Shown here: positions 7,278 to 14,608 of the stretch, piece after piece
Layout: each line of letters starts with the position of its first letter
How positions within the stretch are numbered: position 1 is the first letter of the stretch
The notes under the pieces: generated by a model
Seen by the model: only the letters and a program-made list of their open reading frames with translations
The model's database searches: none
Told to the model about the DNA's origin: nothing
Position numbers and translations under genes: made by a program
DNA from: an uncultured Anaerococcus sp.
Lineage (GTDB): Bacteria > Bacillota > Clostridia > Tissierellales > Peptoniphilaceae
Direction of reading: 5' to 3'
NCBI RefSeq assembly: GCF_943912825.1
Contig: NZ_CALTUX010000025.1
Coordinates: forward strand, 1-29,193
Length of the DNA stretch: 29,193 nt

Positions 7278-7871
7278 ATGGCAGAACTAAAAGGAACAAA
7301 AACAGCACAAAACTTAATCACATCATTCGTTGGTGAATCACAAGCCAAAATGAGATATACATATGCTGCAAAAACTGCAGAAAAAGAAGGTTATAGACAA
7401 ATCGCAGCTATCTTTAGAGAAACAGCTATGAACGAAGGCGAACACGCTGCAAGATTTTATAAATTCCTAAGAGAAGAATTCAAATTAGAAACAATTGAAT
7501 TAGCAGAAGGCTATACAGCTTGGCCAGTAATTTGGCATGACACATTAACAAACCTACAAGGTGCTATCGATGGTGAAAACGAAGAATGCGAAGATATGTA
7601 TCCAGCATTTGCTGACGTAGCAGAAGAAGAAGGATTCGACGAAATCGCTAGAGCATTCAGAAATATAGCAAAAGCTGAAGGCGCTCACAGAGATAGATAC
7701 CAAAAACTACACGACAATGTAGAAAATGGAACAGTATTTGAAAAAGAAGAATCAGTAATCTGGAAATGTGGAAACTGTGGCTTCCTATATGAAGGCAAAA
7801 AAGCACCAAAAATATGCCCAGCATGCCACCACCCACAAGAATGGTTCGAAGTAGCAGCATTTAACTATTAA
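7278..7871 (+). CDS. rbr: Rubrerythrin
   Basis: A 197-aa cytosolic peroxide reductase that protects anaerobes from hydrogen peroxide. The N-terminal four-helix ferritin-like domain has the diiron ligand segments GESQA, NEGEHA, EEEGFDE and AEGAHRDR. A C-terminal rubredoxin domain carries CGNCG and CPACHHP, a four-Cys iron site. An in-frame ATG lies 33 bases upstream at 7245, but AAAGGAG at 7265-7271 sits just before the ATG at 7278, and family members begin MAxLKGTKT, so 7278 is chosen. Codons strongly favour A-ending forms, unlike most neighbours, which fits high expression. A strong promoter and Fur/PerR-like boxes precede it, and a strong terminator follows. Confidence 0.95.
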   Translation: MAELKGTKTAQNLITSFVGESQAKMRYTYAAKTAEKEGYRQIAAIFRETAMNEGEHAARFYKFLREEFKLETIELAEGYTAWPVIWHDTLTNLQGAIDGENEECEDMYPAFADVAEEEGFDEIARAFRNIAKAEGAHRDRYQKLHDNVENGTVFEKEESVIWKCGNCGFLYEGKKAPKICPACHHPQEWFEVAAFNY

Positions 7872-7876
7872 TGGTA

Positions 7877-7904
7877 GCAAAAAAATCGTGAGCGATTTTT
7901 TTGC
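7877..7904 (+). terminator. Rubrerythrin terminator
   Basis: A perfect 12-bp stem GCAAAAAAATCG/CGATTTTTTTGC (7877-7888 with 7893-7904) has a TGAG loop. The T run forms the descending arm, 5 bases after the stop codon. Confidence 0.75.
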
Positions 7905-8027
7905 GGTTCTCACAGTTTTTCAAGCAAGCAAAGCTTGCGAAGTGAAAACTGATGAGAAACCTTATGTAATTTTTTATGCAAGTCGCGACGAATAGGAGCG
8001 ACTGGAATAAAAACATTACGTTCTTTA
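7905..8027 (+). repeat. Structured repeat, copy A
   Basis: A long hairpin pairs 7905-7919 with 7945-7961, with bulged A at 7957 and 7952. It encloses a perfect GCAAGC-AAA-GCTTGC stem-loop (7924-7938). A second stem AGTCGC/GCGACT (7981-7986 with 7998-8003) follows, then ATTACGTTCTTTAA. The same order recurs in copy B with compensatory base changes. Confidence 0.6.
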
Positions 8028-8028
8028 A

Positions 8029-8051
8029 CCCCGGCTTTAGCCGGGGATTTT
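8029..8051 (+). terminator. GC-rich hairpin, terminator-like
   Basis: A perfect stem CCCCGGCT/AGCCGGGG (8029-8036 with 8039-8046) is followed by ATTTTT. It separates the two structured repeats. Confidence 0.5.
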
Positions 8052-8069
8052 TAATTGCGAAATTTTTAT

Positions 8070-8239
8070 GGTTTTCACAATTTTCCAAGCTGCGTAAGCA
8101 GCACAGTGAAAATTGATGAAAAAATTTATGTGATTTTGAGCAAGCCCGTCCGGCTATAAGAGGACAGAACGCGACGAATTTTATCTCGAGCGGAGTCGAG
8201 AGAAGGAGCATTAAAAATAAAAAGATTACGTTCCTTATG
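8070..8239 (+). repeat. Structured repeat, copy B, with nested palindrome
   Basis: The outer hairpin pairs 8072-8085 with 8108-8122, with the bulged A at 8116 conserved. It encloses GCTGC-GTAA-GCAGC (8089-8102), a GNRA-type loop. GCAAG, CGCGACGAAT and ATTACGTTCC follow, as in copy A. Extra sequence is present in this copy, including the hairpin TCTCGA/TCGAGA (8184-8201), which also occurs near 27512. Confidence 0.6.
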
Positions 8240-8240
8240 A

Positions 8241-8282
8241 AGACCTATCACAATCCGATGAAATCGGATCGCATGAAGGTCT
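8241..8282 (+). repeat. Nested hairpin
   Basis: Outer arms AGACCT/AGGTCT (8241-8246, 8277-8282) enclose the perfect stem ATCCGAT-GAA-ATCGGAT (8253-8269). There is no U tract, so it is not a simple terminator; function unknown. Confidence 0.45.
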
Positions 8283-8346
8283 GATGCTTTAGCACAAAAT
8301 TTAACCTGTTAAATTTTGCAATATAAGCAAGAGTAATAAAAATATT

Positions 8347-8374
8347 AAACCTGGCCTCGGTCAGGTTTTTATTT
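8347..8374 (+). terminator. Terminator upstream of nagB
   Basis: Stem AAACCTG/CAGGTTT (8347-8353 with 8362-8368) is followed by TTATTTTT. It isolates nagB from the repeat region. Confidence 0.7.
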
Positions 8375-8449
8375 TTCCTTAAATAAGGTAAAATTTTATA
8401 AAAGAGGTAAATTTATTAAAGACATTTATCTTAGAATAAGGAGTATTAA

Positions 8450-9172
8450 ATGAAAGTAATAGTATGCAAAGATTATGATGATATGAGCAAGAAGGCTAGT
8501 GAGCTTGTTATTAGCAATATGATTGAAAAACCTCAAATAAAGTTTGGTTTTGCGACAGGTTCAAGTCCTGTTGGTCTTTACAAAAACCTGATAGCTGCCC
8601 AAAAAGAAGGGGAGATTTCTTTTAAATATGCTAAGAGTGTGAACTTAGATGAATATGTAGGAATTGATAAGGCTAATGAACAATCCTATTCTTATTTTAT
8701 GGATGAGAATCTTTTTGATCATGTAAATATCAATAAAGAAAACACCCACCTACCATATGCTCCAGAAAATGATGAGAAATATGCTATCGAATACAGAAAA
8801 ATCTTAGATGATTTTGGCCAAAGAGATATTCAAATCCTAGGCCTTGGACCAAATGGCCACATAGCCTTTAATGAGCCTGCTGATAAATTAAATAGACGCG
8901 CATCTATTATAAAATTAACAGATTCTACTATCGAAGCCAACTCAAGATTTTTTGAAAATGAGGATGAAGTTCCAAAATACGCCCTTTCAATGGGGGTTGA
9001 AGAAGTATTTGATGCCAAGACCCTAATAGTACTTGCTAGCGGCAAGAGCAAACATGAAGCTGTAAAAAGACTCTTAAATGATGATACAATTTCAACTGAG
9101 CTTCCATGCTCTCTTCTAAACCTTCACCCAAATGTTTACCTATTTGTAGATGAAGAAGCTTATAATGGCTAA
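8450..9172 (+). CDS. nagB: Glucosamine-6-phosphate deaminase
   Basis: Converts glucosamine 6-phosphate to fructose 6-phosphate and ammonia in the cytosol, feeding amino sugars into glycolysis. The 240-aa protein shows the phosphate loop ATGSSPVGLY (35-44), the catalytic Asp67 in NLDEY, and LGLGPNGHIAFNEP with His137 and Glu142. ASGKSKHEAV follows in the C-terminal third. Length fits the Gram-positive monodomain group, which lacks the extra C-terminal allosteric segment of the E. coli enzyme. The start follows AAGGAG by about 8 bases. It is a single-gene unit with no nagA beside it. Confidence 0.95.
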   Translation: MKVIVCKDYDDMSKKASELVISNMIEKPQIKFGFATGSSPVGLYKNLIAAQKEGEISFKYAKSVNLDEYVGIDKANEQSYSYFMDENLFDHVNINKENTHLPYAPENDEKYAIEYRKILDDFGQRDIQILGLGPNGHIAFNEPADKLNRRASIIKLTDSTIEANSRFFENEDEVPKYALSMGVEEVFDAKTLIVLASGKSKHEAVKRLLNDDTISTELPCSLLNLHPNVYLFVDEEAYNG

Positions 9173-9199
9173 AACTTTATAGTTTTATTTAAAAAATCA

Positions 9200-9249
9200 C
9201 CTCTATTAGCTGATGCTTATTTTTCCATTTGCTAATAGGGGCGTTTTTT
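9200..9249. terminator. Bidirectional terminator between nagB and the AraC gene
   Basis: An 11-bp stem pairs 9200-9210 with 9231-9241 (core CTATTAGC/GCTAATAG, one G-U). The plus side ends in TTTTTTT and the minus side in TTTTTT, so it can serve both convergent transcripts. Confidence 0.8.
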
Positions 9250-9290
9250 TCATTTTTATTTGCTTTTCTTTATAATTTTTAGATGGTTTA

Positions 9291-10217
9291 CTACTGATTA
9301 GTTTTTCTGTAGGAACTTGGGCTTAGGCCTGTGAAATCCTTGAAGGCTCTGGTAAAGTTGGATGGATTTTTGAAATTAAGGTCATTGCTTATTTCAATAA
9401 TGCTTAAGTTACTTTTTAGAAGTAGTTCTTGGGCCTTTATCAATCTTAGTCTTTGTATATATTTCATAGGTGTGTATTGAAAGGTTTTGCTAAATTTATC
9501 ATTTAGACTTGATTTTGAAATTTTAAATTTCTTAGAGATTTCTTCTAGGCTTATATCATTATCAAGATTTTCTCTCATATATATTTCAATTTCATTAACG
9601 AGTTCAGTGTGATTTATCTTAAAATAGTTCATCTTATTTGGATTCATTCCTATTTTTCCAATCCTATAAATTAGCTCTAGGGTTAGCAATTTTATTAGTA
9701 AAAAATCTTCACTTTTTAGGGCTAGAATTAAGTTGTTGGCAAGATTTATTAGGCTTTTTTCTCTCATTACATAGCCCATATTCTTTATATTTTTAAAGTT
9801 ATAGAGGAATTTGCCAATGTAAGGGAAGAGATTGGAGTTTTTATCTAGGACTTTATCTAAGATTATAATATTAAAGGCCCTAGTTCTGTGGCTAGTTGTG
9901 AAGGAAAATTTCGATTCTGGTATAGATCTTCCTATAAAGAGTTCATTAGTTGTTATTAAGACCTTTGAATCTTTTATATAGGTAAAGTAGTTTCCCTCAT
10001 AGCAATAGCCTATCCTATAACCTAAGCTTCCTTTTGAGGCTGAATTTTTGGCTTCATATTTTTTGTCAAGGCTAATATATAAGACAAAGACGCCAGGTAT
10101 AATCTCATAAGAAGTCATCTTATTTTCGGGATTTTCTATGCCTATGTAATTTATAATTCTAGGATCACTTGTTGGGAAGGATTCAAAGCCCCAAGATTTT
10201 AATCTAGTATCTTTCAT
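9291..10217 (-). CDS. AraC-family regulator, probably chelate-responsive
   Basis: A 308-aa transcription factor. The last 100 residues form a double helix-turn-helix AraC domain: ISLEEISKKFKISKSSLNDK is the first helix pair and SIIEISNDLNFKNPSNFTRAF the second, ending in the usual GLSPSSYR. The N-terminal 200 residues form a ligand-sensing region with no motif I can name with certainty, but overall organisation resembles PchR/YbtA-type siderophore sensors. It is the last gene of the six-gene operon and overlaps the ATPase gene by 14 bp. A regulator inside the transport operon suggests feedback by the imported ligand. The AraC fold is certain; the ligand is inferred. Confidence 0.85.
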   Translation of the reverse strand: MKDTRLKSWGFESFPTSDPRIINYIGIENPENKMTSYEIIPGVFVLYISLDKKYEAKNSASKGSLGYRIGYCYEGNYFTYIKDSKVLITTNELFIGRSIPESKFSFTTSHRTRAFNIIILDKVLDKNSNLFPYIGKFLYNFKNIKNMGYVMREKSLINLANNLILALKSEDFLLIKLLTLELIYRIGKIGMNPNKMNYFKINHTELVNEIEIYMRENLDNDISLEEISKKFKISKSSLNDKFSKTFQYTPMKYIQRLRLIKAQELLLKSNLSIIEISNDLNFKNPSNFTRAFKDFTGLSPSSYRKTNQ

Positions 10218-11607
10218 TTACAAACTCCACTATATTTTCGTCAGTATTTTTGATAAATTCATAATCGTGGCTTATGATTATTATAGTTTTTCCAGCGATT
10301 TTCATCTGTTTTATTATTTCTATAAGCCTTTGCATATTTTCATAGCAAAGACCAGAGGTTGGTTCATCTAGGATGACTATTTCTTTGGGACTAGCCATAG
10401 CAAGACCTAGGGCAAGCCTTTGTTTTTCTCCGCCAGAAAGCCTTTGGGGATGACGGTCTTTTTTGTCGGCTAAGTTTAAAGCTAATAGGCTTTGTTCTAT
10501 TATGCTTTTATCGTCGCTTACAATTGACATCTCCATTTCGACTGATTCTGTAAAAAGCTGGTAGTTTACATCTTGCATGACAAGGGAAATATAGGCTCCA
10601 TGATTTTTTATAAGCTTATTTTTATAATAGATTTTTCCATTTTGTTTTTTATTTAGACCACATAGGTTTCTAATAAATGAGCTTTTGCCTATACCATTAG
10701 CCCCGATTATAAAATATATACCAGGCTCAAAACTAATGGAAAAATCAAAAATTTGAGGAGAATCTTTGTAGGCACAAGAGAAATCCCTGCATAATAGACC
10801 TTGTGTATTATCACAATTTTTGTCAAAGAGATTTTTTATTTGGTACTTATCAGACTTTAGGTCTTCTTTTCTTATTTCATCAAGAGTCCTTAATTTGTGG
10901 TCTTTTATGACTTTAGGAGTCAGTTGGTCTTTCATGTATGTGATGGACTTTTTATTTTCTATTACTATTAGCTTATCTAAAATGTTTTTAAGATAATATA
11001 GCCTATGTTCAGCTATGATTATAATTTTGCCCATGCTTTTTAGGACCTCTAAGCAAGATGATAGCTTATTTATGGATTCCTTATCAAGGGATGCTGAAGG
11101 CTCATCAAAGATATAGACCTCATTATCCATAACAGCTACAGAAGTTATTGCAATTAGCTGTTTCTGACCACCTGATAGGGTGAATAAATCCTTATCAAGT
11201 AGGCTATCACTTGAAAGAAGCTTGCTATAGTAAGAAATCTTCTTATATATATTATCCCTAGGCTCATTTCTATTTTCCAGAGCAAAGGCTATTTCATCAA
11301 GAGAATTAACAGCATAAAACTGGTTTTTAGGATTTTGAAAAACTGTTGCTATGAAATTTGATCTACTACTTATATCCTTGTCCAAAAGTGATTTGCCATT
11401 TAAGAGCAAATCGCCAGTAAGCTTTGCCTTATCAACTTCCGGTATTATCCCATTTATACTTTTAATTAATGATGATTTGCCAGCACCTGATTTTCCGGTG
11501 ATGACGTTTATTGTTCCTTTTTCAAATTTTATATTTATTTGATCTAGTATTTTATTTTCCTTGTCACTTTCCTTAAAGCTTAGGGAAAAATTTTTAAATT
11601 CTAGCAT
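10204..11607 (-). CDS. ECF transporter ATPase with two fused ATP-binding domains
   Basis: A 467-aa cytoplasmic ATPase that would drive the ECF module by dimer-like closure of its own two halves. Half one has Walker A GKSGAGKSS near residue 39, LSGGQKQ and Walker B VYIFDEPSASLD. Half two has GANGIGKSS, LSGGEKQRL and IVILDEPTSGL. Both halves keep all key residues, so both should bind and hydrolyse ATP. Dedicated ECF systems with fused ATPases contrast with shared EcfAA' modules. The start ATG overlaps the EcfT gene by 7 bp, and the AraC gene begins within its 3' end, so expression is tightly coupled. Confidence 0.9.
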   Translation of the reverse strand: MLEFKNFSLSFKESDKENKILDQINIKFEKGTINVITGKSGAGKSSLIKSINGIIPEVDKAKLTGDLLLNGKSLLDKDISSRSNFIATVFQNPKNQFYAVNSLDEIAFALENRNEPRDNIYKKISYYSKLLSSDSLLDKDLFTLSGGQKQLIAITSVAVMDNEVYIFDEPSASLDKESINKLSSCLEVLKSMGKIIIIAEHRLYYLKNILDKLIVIENKKSITYMKDQLTPKVIKDHKLRTLDEIRKEDLKSDKYQIKNLFDKNCDNTQGLLCRDFSCAYKDSPQIFDFSISFEPGIYFIIGANGIGKSSFIRNLCGLNKKQNGKIYYKNKLIKNHGAYISLVMQDVNYQLFTESVEMEMSIVSDDKSIIEQSLLALNLADKKDRHPQRLSGGEKQRLALGLAMASPKEIVILDEPTSGLCYENMQRLIEIIKQMKIAGKTIIIISHDYEFIKNTDENIVEFVNERY

Positions 11608-12296
11608 AGTTTTATCCTTATAAATAAGCTTATTATAAATATTCCAAAGGCAAGAAGTATATAGTCTATGCTTCTTAGCTGAGCACTTGAAATTGATGAT
11701 CTCTCGCCATCTACTTTCATTCCCCTGGTCATGGCTGATATAGCGACATTGTCGGCAGTTTGGGATGTAATCATAAGCAGCGGAACAAACTTGTATTCGA
11801 TAAACCTTGACGGGTTTTTGAAAAAACTTTTTAGGGTTAAATCGTGCATATACATGGCTTCCCCGATGATTTTGTAATCTTGCTTGATGGAGTAGAAAAA
11901 CCTAAACATGACAGAAATAGGGATTATGATTGTATTTGGCAATTTTATCTTTTGAAGGGAGTAAACAAGGTCACTCATCTTTGTGGTGGTCATAGTATAA
12001 TAACCCATAATAAGACCTGGTAGTATCTTAATTACTATGCCGGCATAGAGATTTAAAATCATTGCCCAAAAGCTATTTGGGAATTTTTCCATGATATTTT
12101 GCCCAAGAAAGGCTAAGCCAGTATAAAAAATACCCTTGGAGACAAGGGATATTTTTCTATCATATAGGGCGAAAAGATAGGGAAGGAGCGCTAGGAAGAT
12201 ACCCAGATAGTAGTATCTCCTAGCTAGTGAGCCTTCCATAGTGCTTATACCTATTATTAAGGTCAAAAAGAACTTGGTTCTAAAATCAATTTTCAT
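11601..12296 (-). CDS. ECF transporter transmembrane subunit EcfT
   Basis: A 231-aa membrane protein linking the ATPase to the substrate-binding S component. It has about five to six hydrophobic segments. The coupling-helix region has the Ala-Arg-Gly-type motif as AISAMTRGMKVDGERS, which fits CbiQ/EcfT proteins. Its ATG overlaps the S-component stop codon (TAATG), and its 3' end overlaps the ATPase start by 7 bp. The family is clear from the motif plus neighbours. Confidence 0.88.
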   Translation of the reverse strand: MKIDFRTKFFLTLIIGISTMEGSLARRYYYLGIFLALLPYLFALYDRKISLVSKGIFYTGLAFLGQNIMEKFPNSFWAMILNLYAGIVIKILPGLIMGYYTMTTTKMSDLVYSLQKIKLPNTIIIPISVMFRFFYSIKQDYKIIGEAMYMHDLTLKSFFKNPSRFIEYKFVPLLMITSQTADNVAISAMTRGMKVDGERSSISSAQLRSIDYILLAFGIFIISLFIRIKLC

Positions 12297-12877
12297 TAAG
12301 CCATACCTGCTTTTTTGAAATGTTTATTTAATACCTTTATTCCTATGGTGCAACCCAGATAGCCACCGATCATTCCTAAGATTACAACAGGTAGGAAGGA
12401 CCATGTAGGCATTACTGAGAGTAATTTTTCTACATAAGCTTCTCCATATCCTTGATCTATTAGAGATTTAGCGTAAGAATCTCTAGCTAGATACATAGGA
12501 ATTAGATTTGCGGCTGCAAAAATCATAAAGACTGTATAGGTAACTCTTGCGGTTTTGATTGACTTATAGGAGCCAGTTTTTAAGATAAATTCACAGATTA
12601 TTGATAAGATAATTATGGCTGGTAGGACAATAGCTCCATGGCCAGACATAGAAAATACAAGGCCAAAAATTATACCCATAATCAAAACCATGCCAAACTT
12701 ATTTATCTTTGTAGAATAAAGCATAAAGACAGGACCTGAGACTAAGCCACAAGCAAAAGGGACAAGAGGCATTAAGACTGGCACGAAGCCAATCATACCT
12801 CCACACCAAGTGGCCATTACAGTAAGGAGTGAAAAAACTCCTGCATTTACTAAATCACGTATTCCAAATTTATTCAT
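12296..12877 (-). CDS. ECF substrate-binding S component, MptD/Trep_Strep type
   Basis: A 193-aa membrane protein with about six hydrophobic segments, expected to bind the substrate at the outer face. It begins near FGIRDLVNAGVFSLL and resembles the Trep_Strep (MptD) family of S components often found with dedicated EcfT and ATPase genes. There is no thiamine-, biotin- or folate-type signature that I recognise. The ribosome site AGGAGG precedes it; ten bases separate it from the exporter-fold ABC gene. Position in a Fur-boxed operon suggests an iron chelate or related metallophore. Family call moderately firm; substrate inferred. Confidence 0.78.
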   Translation of the reverse strand: MNKFGIRDLVNAGVFSLLTVMATWCGGMIGFVPVLMPLVPFACGLVSGPVFMLYSTKINKFGMVLIMGIIFGLVFSMSGHGAIVLPAIIILSIICEFILKTGSYKSIKTARVTYTVFMIFAAANLIPMYLARDSYAKSLIDQGYGEAYVEKLLSVMPTWSFLPVVILGMIGGYLGCTIGIKVLNKHFKKAGMA

Positions 12878-12886
12878 TATTTCCTC

Positions 12887-14608
12887 CTAGTAGATAAATT
12901 CTTCTGATTTTTTGGAAGATTCTATCATTTTTTTATAAGTTTTGCTGTTTTTAAGAAGGTCATCGTGCTTGCCGAATGCTTCTATTTTGCCATCATTCAT
13001 AACAATTATCTGATCGACATTTTCTATTGATTTCATCCTGTGAGATATGATTATTACTGTCTTATTTTTTGTCAATTTGTTAAGGGATTCTTGGATATAT
13101 TTTTCATTTTCCACATCAAGGCTTGCTGCTATTTCATCTAAAAGAATTATTTCGGCGTTTTTTAGAAAGGCTCTGGCTATTGATATTCTTTGCCTTTCAC
13201 CTCCAGATAGCTTGCTGCCATTTTCCCCTATTTCTGTTTGGTAACCATCCTTAAGCTTGTTTACAAATTCATCACAATTTGCAAGCTTAGCGGCTTTTAA
13301 TACTTCTTCATCACTAGCATCAGCTTTTCCTATTCTAATATTATCCATGACAGAACCATTAAAGAGAATTACATCTTGAAAGACCATGGAAATATGCTTG
13401 AATAAATCAGCTGTATCTGTAGTTTTTATATCCTTATCACCAATAGAAATTATTCCTTTATCATAGTCGTAGAGTCTAGCTATTAGCTTTATTAGGGTAG
13501 ATTTACCACAACCAGATGGGCCAACTAGGGCGCTTGTCTTAGCTTGAAGTGCCTTAAAGGAAATCTTATCTATTACCTTTTTATCATCAAGGTAGGAAAA
13601 TTCCACATCTTTTCCTTCAATATCAAATGATTTTATATCAGCCCTATTTCCTTTTTTGATTTTTTCATTCCTAAGGGCCTTAATTTTTTCTATAGGGCTA
13701 TCCATATACATTAATTCCCCATAGGCTTGGTTAAAGGCTGCCACTCCGTCAATAAGTCTTGCTCCTGCAAACAAGTAGCCTGCAAAGTATAAAATATTAA
13801 TTTCTCCTTCCATAAGCTGTCCAAGTCCGACAAATATTACAAGGGCTATGGATAAGTTTGCAATAATAGTAGCTGATACGATCGGTATAACTTGTCCTAG
13901 TTCAGTCTTTATATGCTTCTTTTCAAGGTCTTTTACAAAGTTTCTTGCCTGTTTTTCCTTTTCATCTGATAGCTTGTAGGATTTGATTTCTGTAGACAAA
14001 TCAATTAATTCTTGAAAAATTTTTGAGGACTTTCTTTGCTCTTGGTAATAGGTCCCGGTCGCTTTTATTTGCATTTTCCTTGAAAATAAATTTAAAATGA
14101 TTGAAAAGCCAATAGGAATAATAACAGCAAGGCCTAGTTTGAAATTGCCAAGTAATAGTAATATGGAAATAAGAGCAAAATTGATCAAAAATCCATAAAA
14201 ACTAGGTAGAGAATGACTAAGGCCATGCTCAATTGTATCTACATCCTTCATAATGGTTTGGGAAAGATCGGTGATATCTCTTCTTGAGTAGAAAGAAAGT
14301 GGTAATTCCTTGATGATTTCTATAAGCTCTATCCTTAGATTAGCTGATTCCTTGTAGGTTTCGTTGTAGGTTGTGATATAGTCTTTATTAATTATAAAAA
14401 GCATCACTAGGCCTATTATGAAAAATGCTAGAATTGAAATTGCTAGCTTCATATCACCAAGACCAAGCAAGCCCTGGAGGACATACATCAAAAGCATAAT
14501 AGGTAGCATGTAGGAAAGGCTTTTGAGGGTTGAATATTTAATTGCAACTATAGCTCCTTCTGCACCCTTATCTGTTAGAGCGAAGCGGTTTTTAAGATAT
14601 TTTTTCAT
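12887..14608 (-). CDS. Exporter-fold ABC half-transporter (second of pair), YbtP/Q-like
   Basis: A 573-aa fused membrane and ATPase subunit, likely heterodimerising with the neighbour. About six membrane segments lie in the first 310 residues. The ATPase domain has Walker A GPSGCGKST, LSGGERQRI, Walker B IILLDEIAASLD and the switch His in ISHR. Walker B is followed by IAAS rather than the usual ATSA. An upstream in-frame ATG at 14623 exists, but GGAGGG lies 7 bases before the ATG at 14608, which overlaps the stop codon of the preceding gene as TAATG, so 14608 is chosen. YbtPQ and IrtAB show that exporter-fold pairs can import siderophores; that role is inferred here. Confidence 0.87.
   Translation of the reverse strand: MKKYLKNRFALTDKGAEGAIVAIKYSTLKSLSYMLPIMLLMYVLQGLLGLGDMKLAISILAFFIIGLVMLFIINKDYITTYNETYKESANLRIELIEIIKELPLSFYSRRDITDLSQTIMKDVDTIEHGLSHSLPSFYGFLINFALISILLLLGNFKLGLAVIIPIGFSIILNLFSRKMQIKATGTYYQEQRKSSKIFQELIDLSTEIKSYKLSDEKEKQARNFVKDLEKKHIKTELGQVIPIVSATIIANLSIALVIFVGLGQLMEGEINILYFAGYLFAGARLIDGVAAFNQAYGELMYMDSPIEKIKALRNEKIKKGNRADIKSFDIEGKDVEFSYLDDKKVIDKISFKALQAKTSALVGPSGCGKSTLIKLIARLYDYDKGIISIGDKDIKTTDTADLFKHISMVFQDVILFNGSVMDNIRIGKADASDEEVLKAAKLANCDEFVNKLKDGYQTEIGENGSKLSGGERQRISIARAFLKNAEIILLDEIAASLDVENEKYIQESLNKLTKNKTVIIISHRMKSIENVDQIIVMNDGKIEAFGKHDDLLKNSKTYKKMIESSKKSEEFIY

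Larger units (their letters stand above)
7872..8449 (+). other. Gene-free hairpin-rich intergenic region between rbr and nagB
   Basis: No credible gene was seen in these 578 bases; a minus-strand open frame across them merely translates the repeats. The region holds the rbr terminator, two diverged structured repeats, a GC-rich hairpin at 8029-8046, a nested hairpin at 8241-8282, a 10-bp hairpin at 8295-8318 (CAAAATTTAA/TTAAATTTTG) and a terminator at 8347. Confidence 0.7.

Noticed and set aside
7861..8211. Minus-strand 116-codon open frame across the rbr-nagB gap
   Set aside because: It has no good ribosome site, lies over hairpins, and its protein contains two similar stretches simply because the DNA repeats are translated.
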